Shown here in pieces: positions 1-8,281 of a DNA stretch of 64,000 nucleotides; the first letter of the stretch is position 1, and every line of letters starts with the position of its first letter. A program made the translations under genes and the position numbers. Origin of the DNA: UBA668 sp043721915 (GTDB lineage: Bacteria > Actinomycetota > Acidimicrobiia > Acidimicrobiales > Ilumatobacteraceae); contig JAYSPV010000081.1 of the NCBI GenBank assembly GCA_043721915.1, positions 42,886-106,885 of the forward strand, given 5' to 3'. Under the pieces are notes generated by a model. It searched no databases and had not been told where the DNA came from. It worked only from the letters and a program-made list of their open reading frames with translations.

Positions 1-1149
1 ACCGTTGAGGAATTCGGTACCGAGTTGCAACACGACGTCGACGCCTTCCGTCGGGCGATCCGACCTCAGTCTGACGGTCTCGCCGAACAGGCCGTTCGCG
101 TTCTCGGTCTTGTCGGCCAACTTCGGGTCGGCGATGTAGAGGCGGGTCTCGGGGTGTTCATCGCCGCCGAGGTACACCGACACGACGTTGGCGCCCAGGA
201 ACAACAGGACCTTCACCGCGACCTTGACTCGGTCTTCGTAGCCAGGCGCCGCTTCGACGCGGTACGTCAAGTCGGGCGATGGCGCAGTCATCGAGCCGGG
301 GGCCACGGACGCGAGGATGAAGATGGCCTCGGCGCGATCGATGTTCTCGACGTCCTTGCGTTCGGGGTTGTCGATTGCTGGAACGGGATCCGCCGGAAGC
401 CCACGCGCCTCGACAGGCCCTGCGAAGAGGCGCTCGAACAGCGCCTCCAACGAGGTCGGCGGCTGGGGCGCGACGTCTGTGGCGGGCACGGCGCGACCGC
501 CGCCGATGCCATCAGCGAGGCCGGACCACAGTGCAACGATGTTCGCTCGACGGTCCCGGTCGAGACTGCCGGGCTCACGTGCGTTGAGCACCTGCACCGT
601 CTGGGCAGCCGACAGACTGTTCTCGCCGGCGTTGAACAGCGTGAGGCTCGTTCCATCGGCGGTGCCGACCACGTCGGTGGCGAAGGTGGCCGCCACTGGC
701 GTGACCGGTGCCAGAAGCGCCTCGGCTTCCGCCGGCGTGGCCACGGCCGAGACATCGAAGGTGATCGACAGCATGCTTTCGACCGCCTGCGCCAACGACT
801 CGAGCCCACCTTCTCGGTACACGTCGGTGAGCGGCCTGCGCACGTCACCAAGACCCGTCGCATCACTGGCGACGGGCACCGACACGATGCTGCCGCCCAA
901 CTGCGTACCGGCCCGCACCACGAACACGGTGACACTGGTGAGCACGTCGACCTCGTCGACGGTTGCCAGCAAGCCCACCGGGGTCGTGGGCAGCTTGATC
1001 AGGTCGACGCTGACGAGTCGGGCGCCCTTGTAGTCGCGTAACGCCGCCTGGCCGGCGTAACCGAGCCCGCCGATGGCGACCAGCACCAGCAGGTTGGCCG
1101 CGACCATCAGCGCTGTGCGCCTGCGCCGGACTGCGGCGAACGCCGTCAT
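1..1149 (-). CDS. LCP (LytR-CpsA-Psr)-like envelope protein, divergent; 3' end outside window
   Basis: An uninterrupted reading frame runs from an ATG at 1149 down to the window edge (383 codons, no stop seen). Residues about 13-35 form one transmembrane segment, followed by an extracytoplasmic part. A stretch resembling the LCP core (gG..sl...v....fdV, then VQVLNAREPGSLDRDRRANI like the LCP R-x-R/RQQ segment) precedes a LytR_C-like end with the motif VDVVLQLGTEF. The usual charged pyrophosphate-binding N-terminal LCP motifs are not evident, so ligase activity (teichoic acid or arabinogalactan attachment) is doubtful. The start overlaps the nadD stop as ATGA, so the two are probably translationally coupled. 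A gene of this family after nadD is common in actinobacteria. The family call is an inference from weak motifs. Confidence 0.55.
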   Translation of the reverse strand, partial: MTAFAAVRRRRTALMVAANLLVLVAIGGLGYAGQAALRDYKGARLVSVDLIKLPTTPVGLLATVDEVDVLTSVTVFVVRAGTQLGGSIVSVPVASDATGLGDVRRPLTDVYREGGLESLAQAVESMLSITFDVSAVATPAEAEALLAPVTPVAATFATDVVGTADGTSLTLFNAGENSLSAAQTVQVLNAREPGSLDRDRRANIVALWSGLADGIGGGRAVPATDVAPQPPTSLEALFERLFAGPVEARGLPADPVPAIDNPERKDVENIDRAEAIFILASVAPGSMTAPSPDLTYRVEAAPGYEDRVKVAVKVLLFLGANVVSVYLGGDEHPETRLYIADPKLADKTENANGLFGETVRLRSDRPTEGVDVVLQLGTEFLNG

Positions 1150-1733
1150 GCTATCTCCCTGTACAGCCCTAGGTCGCGGATGACGTTGAGTACCGACTCG
1201 GTGACCAGGTAGTCCAGCGGTCGCCCATCGCGGCAGCGATCTCGCAGGTCGGTGCTCGACACCTCGAGGCGCGGTACTTCCACGCGCTCCCACTCGAAGG
1301 CCGACGACAGTTCCACCGGCTCGCCGGGCCGATCGACCACCACGAGCGCGCACAACGCAGCTACCTCCAGGTAACGCTCCCAACTCTCGAACTTCGCCGC
1401 AGCATCGTCGCCGACGATGGTGAACAGCTCTGCATCGGGGAAGCTACGTGCCAGCGCAGCGAGCGTGTCAGCGGTGTAGCTCGGGCCGCCGTGATCGATC
1501 TCCAGCCTGCCCGCCTCGAGGCCCTCGACGTCGCCGACCGCCGCTTCCACCATCGCCAACCGGGCGGGCGCAGGTGTGATCGGGCGGGTGCCGGCCTTCT
1601 GCCACGGGACGTTGGCGACCATCAGCAGCACCACGTCGAGCGCCAGCGCATGACGCACGTTGACCGCCGTGACGAGATGGCCAACGTGAGGGGGGTCGAA
1701 CGTGCCGCCGAACAATCCGATTCGCTGAGGCAC
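1146..1733 (-). CDS. nadD: nicotinate-nucleotide adenylyltransferase
   Basis: This enzyme transfers AMP from ATP to nicotinate mononucleotide, giving deamido-NAD in NAD biosynthesis in the cytoplasm. The 195-residue product has the usual family length. It opens with the nucleotidyltransferase signature GGTFDPPHVGH (H16 and H19 form the HxGH motif) and carries the C-terminal SSTDLR motif (159-164) that matches ISSTxIR. The start is a GTG. A TACACT box lies 8 bases upstream, consistent with a leaderless mRNA. The stop overlaps the ATG of the following LCP-like gene by 4 bp, so both are probably one operon. Confidence 0.95.
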   Translation of the reverse strand: MPQRIGLFGGTFDPPHVGHLVTAVNVRHALALDVVLLMVANVPWQKAGTRPITPAPARLAMVEAAVGDVEGLEAGRLEIDHGGPSYTADTLAALARSFPDAELFTIVGDDAAAKFESWERYLEVAALCALVVVDRPGEPVELSSAFEWERVEVPRLEVSSTDLRDRCRDGRPLDYLVTESVLNVIRDLGLYREIA

Positions 1734-1741
1734 GAAAAACC

Positions 1742-1747
1742 AGTGTA
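1742..1747 (-). promoter_or_regulatory. -10-like box of nadD
   Basis: TACACT lies 8 bases before the nadD GTG, so the transcript would start at or next to the start codon. No clear -35 is seen. Confidence 0.4.
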
Positions 1748-1890
1748 GGGGCGGCAGAACACCGCCGGGCAGTCACGAGAGGCCGCAGTTGAATCGTCAG
1801 GGAACCGACAAGTTCATTTCTGACATGACAGGAACGCGCCGATGTAGTACTGTTGCATGTTCCCCCACACGCCACAGACAGGATATATCA

Positions 1891-1917
1891 CCGCACGCCG
1901 TCATCCACGGCGTGCGG
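1891..1917 (+). repeat. perfect inverted repeat in sigma-factor leader
   Basis: CCGCACGCCG and CGGCGTGCGG form a perfect 10-bp stem around a 7-base loop, about 110 bases before the sigma start. No T-run follows, so it is not a standard terminator. It could be an RNA leader structure or a protein-binding site. Confidence 0.6.
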
Positions 1918-2028
1918 AACAGTCCTGCACTGCGAATTGTTCCTGCGGAGTATGCCATCGGCACTGTGCCGAATGACACACCCTGTCACGGAATCAGACG
2001 ACGAGCCAAGAAGTTGAGACGGATTGCC

Positions 2029-2856
2029 ATGAACGACTCCATCGGACTGTACCTGAATGACATCGGTAAGGTGTCACTACTCAATGCGGAAGAAGAGCGC
2101 GAACTCTCCCGTGTCATCGAGGCGGGCCGCGAAGCGGCCGAGAGCCTTGCCAACGGCGAGAAGGGCGTTGCGCTGAAGGCCTCCGTGGCCAAGGCTGCCG
2201 AAGCAAAAGATCGCTTCATTCGCGCCAACCTGCGCTTGGTCGTGTCCATTGCCCGCCGCTATCCCCTTCCCCAGGGCATGGACCTGCTGGATCTCATCCA
2301 GGAGGGCAACTTGGGCCTCGAGCACGCCGTCGACAAGTTCGACTGGCGCCGTGGCTTCAAGTTCTCCACCTATGCCACCTTCTGGATCCGCCAGGCCATC
2401 GGCCGTGCACTTGACCAGAAGGCCAGCCTCATCCGCATCCCCGGCGATCGTTCGGCCAGCCTGCGTGCGGCCCTGCGTCAGGCCAGCGGCGACGGTGAGA
2501 CCCTCGATGTCGGCAACGCCGAGCTGCACCGCCTGACCACGCCCGTCTCGCTCGACAAGACGATCGGCGACGATGGCGATGCCACTCTCGGCGATCTGAT
2601 GGCCAATGGCGACGGCACCCCGGAAGACGCCGTGATGAGCATGGTCGACAACGAGCTGCTCGACGAGCTGCTCGGCACGCTCGACAAGCGTGCTCGCTAC
2701 GCAGTCGAGGCGCGCTTCGGCCTGCTCGACGGTGAGCGCAAGAGCTTCCGCGAAGTCGGCGAGAACCTTGGCGTCACTGCCGAAGCTGCCCGTCGCCTGG
2801 TCAGCCGTGCGGTCGCCGGGCTGCGCGAAGACGCAGTCCGCATCCTCGCCGTCTGA
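2029..2856 (+). CDS. group 2 (RpoD-like) RNA polymerase sigma factor
   Basis: A 275-residue sigma-70 protein that directs RNA polymerase to promoters. Region 1.2 is visible at about 4-35, region 2 at about 60-128 (DLIQEGNLGL at 88-97, then FSTYATFWIRQAIGRA with the -10 recognition helix), a reduced region 3 at about 135-205, and the region 4 helix-turn-helix at about 238-262. The long N-terminal region 1.1 of the primary sigma factor is absent, which places it with the non-essential group 2 factors. I chose the ATG at 2029 because sigma homology begins immediately there. The gene is a single transcription unit: a long structured leader precedes it and a strong terminator follows 22 bases after the stop. 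Confidence 0.9.
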   Translation: MNDSIGLYLNDIGKVSLLNAEEERELSRVIEAGREAAESLANGEKGVALKASVAKAAEAKDRFIRANLRLVVSIARRYPLPQGMDLLDLIQEGNLGLEHAVDKFDWRRGFKFSTYATFWIRQAIGRALDQKASLIRIPGDRSASLRAALRQASGDGETLDVGNAELHRLTTPVSLDKTIGDDGDATLGDLMANGDGTPEDAVMSMVDNELLDELLGTLDKRARYAVEARFGLLDGERKSFREVGENLGVTAEAARRLVSRAVAGLREDAVRILAV

Positions 2857-2878
2857 TCTACGCAACCTTCTTTCACTC

Positions 2879-2915
2879 GAATGCCCCGGCTGCGGCTGGG
2901 GCATTCGCCGTTTTT
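2879..2915 (+). terminator. rho-independent terminator after the sigma gene
   Basis: A perfect 9-bp stem (GAATGCCCC with GGGGCATTC, 10-base loop) is followed five bases later by TTTTT. It closes the sigma transcript and argues against starting the next gene at the ATG inside its stem (2881). Confidence 0.9.
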
Positions 2916-2957
2916 CGCCACGTCGACTTCCACCGGGGCACCGCGCGACCTCGCCGT

Positions 2958-2963
2958 TAGGCT
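2958..2963 (+). promoter_or_regulatory. -10-like box of class II DAHP synthase gene
   Basis: TAGGCT lies 7 bases before the GTG at 2971, downstream of the terminator. It fits a leaderless start and supports that GTG. Confidence 0.45.
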
Positions 2964-2970
2964 GACGACC

Positions 2971-4326
2971 GTGGCGAAAGCATGGACACCCTCTTCCTGG
3001 CAGGCCTTCCCTGCCGCGCAGCAACCCGAGTGGCCCGACCAGGGTGCACTCGAGAACGCCCTCAAGCAGATCTCCTCCTATCCCCCTTTGGTCTTCGCCG
3101 GCGAGGCCCGCTCGCTGCAGGCATCTCTCGCACAGGTAGCTGCCGGCAATGCGTTCCTGCTGCAGGCGGGCGACTGTGCCGAGAGCTTCGAGGAGTTCAG
3201 CGCCGTCAACATCCGCGAGAAGTTGCGCGTGATCCTGCAGATGTCGGTCGTGCTCACCTACTCCCTCGGGGTCCCCGTCGTGAAGGTGGGCCGCATCGCA
3301 GGACAGTTCGCCAAGCCGCGCTCCAGCAACTACGAGCAGGTGGGCGACGTGCAGCTGCCCAGCTTCCGCGGCCACATCGTCAACGGCGATTCGGCCACCG
3401 ATGCTGCCCGCACACCGAACCCCGAGCGCCTCCTGCAGGCGTACAACCAATCGGCCGCCACGCTCAACCTGCTGCGGGCATTCACCAAGGGTGGCTTCGC
3501 CGATCTCGGCCGTGTGCACGCGTGGACGCAGGAGTTCGTCGCGTCCAGTCCTGAGGGCCAGCGCTACGACCAGGTAGCCGGTGAGATCGACCGTGCGCTG
3601 CGCTTCATGCGCGCGTGCGGCGTCGACACCGAGAACAACCATCAGCTGCACGAGACCAACATCTACACCAGCCACGAGGCCTTGCTCCTGGGCTACGAGG
3701 AAGCGCTGACCCGCGAGGATTCGCTCACCGGTGCCTGGTACGACTGCTCGGCACACATGCTCTGGATCGGCGAACGCACACGCCAGCTCGATTCGGCGCA
3801 TGTCGAGTTCCTCCGCGGTGTGGGCAACCCGATCGGCTGCAAGGTGGGCCCCACCACCGACCCCACCTTCGTGCTCGAACTGTGCGAGAAGCTCAACCCG
3901 TCGCGCATACCCGGCCGGCTCACGCTGATCAGCCGTATGGGCGCCGACAAGGTCGAGGATTCGTTGCGCCCGCTGCTGCGGGCGGTCCGCGAAGCCGACC
4001 ACCCGGTGGTCTGGGCCTGCGACCCGATGCACGGCAACACGATCACCAGTGTCGGCGGACGCAAGACTCGCGAGTTCAGCGCCATCTGCGGCGAGATCGA
4101 CGGCTTCGTCCGCGCCCACAAGGCAGAAGGCACCTGGCCGGGCGGCATCCACGTCGAGCTCACCGGCGACAACGTCACCGAATGCACCGGCGGCGCCGAC
4201 AAGATCCTCGACAGCCAGCTCGACGACCGCTATCAGACGGTGTGCGACCCACGCCTCAACGGTCGCCAGAGCCTCGATCTCGCCTTCCACGTGGCCGAGG
4301 GCCTCCGCAGCACCGGCCTCGCCTGA
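2971..4326 (+). CDS. aroG: 3-deoxy-7-phosphoheptulonate synthase, class II
   Basis: This enzyme condenses phosphoenolpyruvate and erythrose 4-phosphate to DAHP, the first step of the shikimate pathway, in the cytoplasm. The 451-residue product is of the plant/mycobacterial class II type. It carries QAGDCAESF (metal-ligand Cys at about 69), RSSNYEQVGDVQLPSFRGH, VGPTTDP and the ligand region DPMHGNT, and keeps its length to the end. The frame is open back to an ATG at 2881, but that codon lies inside a terminator stem. The GTG at 2971 fits homology and is preceded by a -10-like box. No other aromatic-pathway genes flank it. The serine hydrolase gene begins 13 bases after its stop. Confidence 0.95.
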   Translation: MAKAWTPSSWQAFPAAQQPEWPDQGALENALKQISSYPPLVFAGEARSLQASLAQVAAGNAFLLQAGDCAESFEEFSAVNIREKLRVILQMSVVLTYSLGVPVVKVGRIAGQFAKPRSSNYEQVGDVQLPSFRGHIVNGDSATDAARTPNPERLLQAYNQSAATLNLLRAFTKGGFADLGRVHAWTQEFVASSPEGQRYDQVAGEIDRALRFMRACGVDTENNHQLHETNIYTSHEALLLGYEEALTREDSLTGAWYDCSAHMLWIGERTRQLDSAHVEFLRGVGNPIGCKVGPTTDPTFVLELCEKLNPSRIPGRLTLISRMGADKVEDSLRPLLRAVREADHPVVWACDPMHGNTITSVGGRKTREFSAICGEIDGFVRAHKAEGTWPGGIHVELTGDNVTECTGGADKILDSQLDDRYQTVCDPRLNGRQSLDLAFHVAEGLRSTGLA

Positions 4327-4339
4327 GCCACACCGCCCG

Positions 4340-5161
4340 ATGCGAGCGCTGGCACTCACCGCCGATTGGCCGGTCGCGAACGTCGCAGCCGCGACAATCT
4401 CGCGCGACGGCGCTGTCAGCACCATCGGCTCGACCGATCGCCTGTTCCACTTGGCATCCATCTCCAAGATGCTGGTCGGCTGGACGACACTCGTCGCGTG
4501 CGAGGAAGGCACCCTCGATCTCGATCAGCCGATCGGCCAGGATGGGTGCACCGCACGGCACCTCCTTGCCCACGCCGGCGGATACGCCTTCGACGGTGAC
4601 GCTGCAATCGCCAAGCCCGGCATGCGACGGATCTACAGCAACACCGGCATCGAAATGGTCGCCGCCGCACTGGCGTGCGCCGCCCGCATGCCGTACGAGG
4701 CCTACCAGCGCGAGGCAGTGCTCGAGCCGTTGGGCATGCACAACACAGAGCTACGCGGCTCGCCTGCACACGGGTTGTACAGCACGCTCGACGACTTGAT
4801 CCGCTTCGTCACCGAACTGCACCACCCCCACCTGCTCTCCGCCGCCAGTGCCGTCGAGTTCGCGACGGTGCAGTTTCCCGGGTTGGCAGGCGTGGTGCCC
4901 GGAGTCGGCCGTTACACCGACTGCCGGTGGGGCCTTGGCACCGAGATCCGCGGCGACAAGCAACCTCACTGGACAGGCCTCGCCAATTCAGCCGCCACGT
5001 ACGGACACTTCGGAGGAGCGGGTACCCTCCTCTGGGTGGATCCGGGGGCACACATCGCATGTCTGGCGCTCACCGACCGTGCGTTCACCCAGTGGTCGGC
5101 GGAGGCGCTGGAGCACTGGCCACGGTTCGCCGATGCCTGCCTCGCAGAGGCGGCTTCGTGA
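4340..5161 (+). CDS. serine hydrolase, beta-lactamase / class C PBP family
   Basis: A 273-residue member of the AmpC/esterase-type serine hydrolases. The acylation motif SxxK is S40-I-S-K43, the second motif is Y99-S-N, and HFGGAGT near the C-terminus occupies the place of the KTG/HxG box. At 273 residues it is shorter than AmpC enzymes (about 380), so large loops are missing. No signal peptide is visible, which suggests a cytoplasmic esterase or peptidase rather than a resistance enzyme. The substrate is unknown. It sits 13 bases after the DAHP synthase gene, and its stop overlaps the next start as GTGA, so it heads a coupled three-gene unit. Confidence 0.8.
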   Translation: MRALALTADWPVANVAAATISRDGAVSTIGSTDRLFHLASISKMLVGWTTLVACEEGTLDLDQPIGQDGCTARHLLAHAGGYAFDGDAAIAKPGMRRIYSNTGIEMVAAALACAARMPYEAYQREAVLEPLGMHNTELRGSPAHGLYSTLDDLIRFVTELHHPHLLSAASAVEFATVQFPGLAGVVPGVGRYTDCRWGLGTEIRGDKQPHWTGLANSAATYGHFGGAGTLLWVDPGAHIACLALTDRAFTQWSAEALEHWPRFADACLAEAAS

Positions 5162-5616
5162 TCTTCTCCGCCGGCGATCGAGTCCGCTACGAGTGCGAGG
5201 GCGACGATGGTCTGCCGTTGATCAGGTACGGCTTCATCGGCGGTGTGGCCGGCACCGGCGGGCCAGTGGTGGTGATGCTCGACGGCGAGCTCGGCGGCGA
5301 CGTGGTCAACGAGTCACAGGTGCAGCACGTGACGATCACCACCGTCGAACTCAAGCTGCACGGGATGGATCTCGTCGACGAACCCGAGTTGCGCCGGGGC
5401 CTGGTGTCGTTGTGGCATGCCGAAGCCGACAGCGCCGGCCTCGACATCGATTCGCTGCACCCGATCGGTGACGGCGAGTGTGACGCGCCTGGCGGATGGT
5501 GCCTTGCCGAGCTCCTCGCCGGAGGAGACAGCTACGTGCTGCGGGCAGAGCAGTGCCCGTCTGAACCCGAGATGGTCCGGGTCCATGCCGAGGTGCGCAC
5601 CCGAGGCCCGGGTTGA
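5158..5616 (+). CDS. hypothetical protein (152 aa)
   Basis: I do not recognise this family. The protein is acidic and soluble-looking, with no signal peptide or membrane span. The N-terminal 45 residues (GDRVRY...GGVAGTGGPVVVMLDGELGG) read like a small beta-barrel, possibly SH3-like. The start GTG overlaps the preceding stop as GTGA, and its own stop overlaps the next start as TTGA. That tight coupling supports it as a real gene despite the lack of family assignment. Its function is presumably linked to the hydrolase and transporter either side. Confidence 0.7.
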   Translation: MIFSAGDRVRYECEGDDGLPLIRYGFIGGVAGTGGPVVVMLDGELGGDVVNESQVQHVTITTVELKLHGMDLVDEPELRRGLVSLWHAEADSAGLDIDSLHPIGDGECDAPGGWCLAELLAGGDSYVLRAEQCPSEPEMVRVHAEVRTRGPG

Positions 5617-6770
5617 GCCGGCCGGTCACCGGCTGGTACCCCCTCCTGCTCGCCACATTCAGCATCGGTGTCGCCAACAGCGTCGTCTTCTCACTGCTCA
5701 GCGATCTGCAGGACACGTACCACTTCGCCAACTACGGCCTCAGCCTGATCGCCGGCTCGGGCTTCCTCGTCGGGTTCATCGGCCAGATCTTCCTCGCTCC
5801 CTACGCTGACCGCGGCCACTCGAAGGTGTTGTTGCTGGCGGGCCTCGCGATGGCGGTGCTCGGCAGCGTGTTCTTCGCTCTCTCGTCGACGCTGCTGGGC
5901 TTGGTCCTGTCGCGAGCCGTCGTCGGGCTGTCCAACAGTCTGTTCCTCCCCGCTGCACGTGCGATCGCCGTCAGCATCGAGCCGTCCGAGGTGGCCCACC
6001 GGCTGAGCGTGCTCGGCGGCCTCGAGCTGGCCGGCTTCGTCACCGGGCCGGTGCTCGGTGGCTGGCTGGTCGGGCCCTACGGCGTGCGGGTGCCGTTCCT
6101 GGTGGCCGGCCTGTTCGCGCTCGCCGGGGGGCTGATGCTGATGCCCAAGGAGCTGCCACAGCCGCCGATCGGCCCGCCCCACGGCCTGGCCTTCGACCTG
6201 CTGCGCATCCCGCGCATTCGCGCCGGTGTGGCGCTGAGCGTGGCGTTGTTCGTGCCGGTCGGATTCTACGACGCCGTGCTCGACCGCTACATGACCGACC
6301 GCGGCGCGTCGAACATGATGATCGGGTTCGCCTTCCTCGCGTTCGGTGTGCCGTTCGCCGTCGTCGCCACCACCGGTGGCAAGCTGGCCGGCCGGTACGG
6401 AGCGCTGCGCGTCGGCCTGATCGCGACGGCGCTGGTCGTGCCGATCACGGTCGGCTACGGTTTCGTCAGTGTGCCGCTGGTGATCGTTGCGATGAGCGCG
6501 GTGGAAGGCGTGATCCAGGCGTTGGGCTCGCCGGCGAGCCAGGCGGTGGTCGCTGACGGCGCACCCGTCGGCCGCGCCGCCGCGGCGCAGGGTTTGGCCG
6601 GCTCGATGAACCTGTTGGTCGGTGCGTTCACCGGCTTCGCGGCCGGTTCGATCTACGGCACATGGGGCTCGGAGATCATGTTCGGCATCGCCGGCACGGG
6701 CGTCGTCGTGTTCGGCCTACTTGCCGCCTGGTACGGCCGCCGCAGCTACCGATCACCGGTGCCCGCCTGA
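5613..6770 (+). CDS. MFS transporter
   Basis: A 385-residue, very hydrophobic protein with about 12 predicted membrane helices and the typical cytoplasmic loop after helix 2 (PYADRGHSKVLLLAG, resembling the MFS A motif G-x-x-x-D-R). It belongs to the drug-efflux/sugar-permease-like branch of the major facilitator superfamily in the inner membrane. The start is a TTG overlapping the preceding stop (TTGA), so expression depends on the upstream gene. The substrate cannot be told from the sequence. The operon partners (serine hydrolase and a small acidic protein) hint at uptake or export of an ester or amide compound. Confidence 0.85.
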   Translation: MSRPVTGWYPLLLATFSIGVANSVVFSLLSDLQDTYHFANYGLSLIAGSGFLVGFIGQIFLAPYADRGHSKVLLLAGLAMAVLGSVFFALSSTLLGLVLSRAVVGLSNSLFLPAARAIAVSIEPSEVAHRLSVLGGLELAGFVTGPVLGGWLVGPYGVRVPFLVAGLFALAGGLMLMPKELPQPPIGPPHGLAFDLLRIPRIRAGVALSVALFVPVGFYDAVLDRYMTDRGASNMMIGFAFLAFGVPFAVVATTGGKLAGRYGALRVGLIATALVVPITVGYGFVSVPLVIVAMSAVEGVIQALGSPASQAVVADGAPVGRAAAAQGLAGSMNLLVGAFTGFAAGSIYGTWGSEIMFGIAGTGVVVFGLLAAWYGRRSYRSPVPA

Positions 6771-6892
6771 GCGGCCTCCTGCGGCGCACTGCTCGGGCAT
6801 GCCTTTCCAGGTCACGCTGTTTCGCTTTTGTGTGTGACAGAGCGCGGCGAGTCTCGGTCTCCATGTGGGCGGGCCGACGCCGAGAACGGCGA

Positions 6893-6920
6893 ACGCCGGC
6901 GACCCGAAGGCCGCCGGCGT
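6893..6920. terminator. hairpin between convergent MFS and thiolase genes
   Basis: ACGCCGGCG and CGCCGGCGT form a perfect 9-bp stem with a 10-base loop, 47 bases from the thiolase stop. There is no clear T-run on either strand, so termination is only plausible. The rest of the 196-base gap (6771-6966) shows nothing else. Confidence 0.35.
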
Positions 6921-6966
6921 CTGCCAACACTTCATTCGCTTCGCCGGCCATCAGCCGGCAGCAGGA

Positions 6967-8172
6967 CTAGCCGAGGCGCTCGATGACCATGGCCATGCCC
7001 TGGCCACCGCCGACACACATGCTCTCGACGCCCCAGGTCTTGTCTTCCCACTGAAGGCCGTTGATGAGGGTGGTCATGATTCGGGCACCGGTCATGCCGA
7101 AGGGGTGACCGAGAGCGATGGCGCCGCCGTGCACGTTCATCTGCGTGTCGAGGTCGATGCCGAGGTGCTTGGCGGAGCCGATGACCTGGACGGCGAAGGC
7201 TTCGTTGATCTCGACCAGGTCGATCTCGTCGATCGTCTTGCCGGCGAGGGCTAGCGCTTTGCGGATGGCTTCGATCGGGCCGAGACCCATGATCTCGGGG
7301 TTGAGGCCCGAGACACCCGACGACACGATGCGTGCCAGCGGGGTCAGGCCGAGTTCCTTGGCCCTGGTGTCGCTCATCACGAGCACGGCTGCGGCGCCGT
7401 CGTTGAGCGGGCAGGCGTTGCCGGCGGTGACGGTGCCGTCGGGGCGGAACACGGGCTTGAGCTGACTGACACCTTCATAGGTGGTGCCGGGGCGGGGGCC
7501 GTCGTCCTTGCTGACCACGGTGCCGTCGGCGAGGGTGAGCGGGGTGATCTCACGCTCGAAGAACCCGTTCTCCACGTGCGCGACGGCCAGGTTCTGGCTG
7601 CGAACACCGAAGCGGTCCTGCGCTTCGCGGCTGATGCCTTCGAGTTCCACCACGTTCTCGGCGGTCTGGCCCATGGCGATGTACATGTCGGGCATGCCGA
7701 CCGGCGGGGTCCACGCGCCCTGGCCACCACCGCTGCGCAGCTTGGTGCGCTCGCCCGGACCCTTGAAGATCGGGTTCGGGGCTACGTCGCTGGCGCCGCT
7801 GGCGTAACGGCTGACGGTCTCGCAACCACCGGCGATGAACACGTCGCCCTCGCCGGCCTTGATGGCGTGGAACGCCATGCGGATGGTTTGCAGGCTGGAC
7901 GAGCAGTAGCGGTTGACCGTGACGCCGGGGACGTCGTCGTACCCTGCGAGTGAGCTGATCACACGAGCGATGTTGAACCCGCCTTCGCCGGCGGGCTGGC
8001 CGATACCCCACATCACGTCGTCGACGTCGGAGGCCTTCACCTGCGGTGCCTTCTCCATCAGCGCCTTGAGGATCTGGGCGCTCATGTCGTCGGGGCGCAT
8101 GCTGACCAGCGACCCCTTGTTGGCGCGGCCGATCGGGCTGCGGGCGGTCGCGACGATCACGGCTTCGGTCAT
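6967..8172 (-). CDS. acetyl-CoA C-acyltransferase (thiolase)
   Basis: A 401-residue thiolase that cleaves 3-ketoacyl-CoA or condenses acyl-CoA units in fatty-acid or steroid side-chain metabolism. All three catalytic elements are present: nucleophile C90 in VNRYCSSSLQT, the GGAIALGHPFGMTGAR histidine motif, and the C-terminal Cys in MCVGGGQGMA. Its length equals the family norm. It appears to be transcribed alone. The start ATG has a GGGG-containing ribosome site about 8 bases upstream, and a GAGGCTC/GAGCCTC hairpin lies in the leader. A P450 of the steroid/alkane-hydroxylating kind is encoded nearby, which may suggest lipid catabolism, but the two are not co-transcribed. Confidence 0.92.
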   Translation of the reverse strand: MTEAVIVATARSPIGRANKGSLVSMRPDDMSAQILKALMEKAPQVKASDVDDVMWGIGQPAGEGGFNIARVISSLAGYDDVPGVTVNRYCSSSLQTIRMAFHAIKAGEGDVFIAGGCETVSRYASGASDVAPNPIFKGPGERTKLRSGGGQGAWTPPVGMPDMYIAMGQTAENVVELEGISREAQDRFGVRSQNLAVAHVENGFFEREITPLTLADGTVVSKDDGPRPGTTYEGVSQLKPVFRPDGTVTAGNACPLNDGAAAVLVMSDTRAKELGLTPLARIVSSGVSGLNPEIMGLGPIEAIRKALALAGKTIDEIDLVEINEAFAVQVIGSAKHLGIDLDTQMNVHGGAIALGHPFGMTGARIMTTLINGLQWEDKTWGVESMCVGGGQGMAMVIERLG

Positions 8173-8193
8173 GGAACTACCCCTTTGACATCA

Positions 8194-8210
8194 GAGGCTC
8201 GGTGAGCCTC
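8194..8210 (-). repeat. short palindrome in thiolase leader
   Basis: GAGGCTC and GAGCCTC make a perfect 7-bp inverted repeat with a 3-base centre, about 25 bases before the thiolase start. This could be an operator or a leader hairpin. Confidence 0.4.
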
Positions 8211-8230
8211 GGAACAACGCAGCAAAGCGT

Positions 8231-8248
8231 AGCTACCGGCGGGTAGCT
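8231..8248 (-). terminator. possible terminator hairpin after the PIG-L gene
   Basis: AGCTACC and GGTAGCT form a perfect 7-bp stem with a 4-base loop, 34 bases after the PIG-L stop. Only a three-T run follows on the minus strand, so support is weak. Confidence 0.3.
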
Positions 8249-8281
8249 TCACGCAACCCGACACGGCCATGGGCGGCAGGC

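Larger units (their letters stand above)
1734..2028. other. divergent intergenic region between nadD and the sigma factor gene
   Basis: About 295 bases without a convincing gene. The minus side holds the nadD -10-like box. The plus side is an unusually long leader for the sigma gene. It contains a perfect 10-bp hairpin (1891-1917) and just after it a GGAACA...TGTTCC inverted repeat (1916-1921 with 1938-1943). The sigma reading frame stays open upstream to 1789, but the extra 80 residues look like ordinary GC-rich translation with no sigma-family features, so I treat the stretch as non-coding. Confidence 0.5.

Noticed and set aside
1789..2028. Upstream extension of the sigma factor by 80 codons
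   Set aside because: The stretch spans a perfect hairpin and lacks sigma homology; region 1.2 begins right at the ATG at 2029.
2881..2970. ATG start for DAHP synthase at 2881
   Set aside because: This codon is inside the stem of the preceding terminator; the GTG at 2971 has homology and a -10-like box.
2077..4512. Very long open frame on the minus strand opposite the sigma and DAHP synthase genes
   Set aside because: It is a mirror frame of two clearly identified genes in GC-rich DNA; the translation is Ala/Glu/Gly-rich with no domain.
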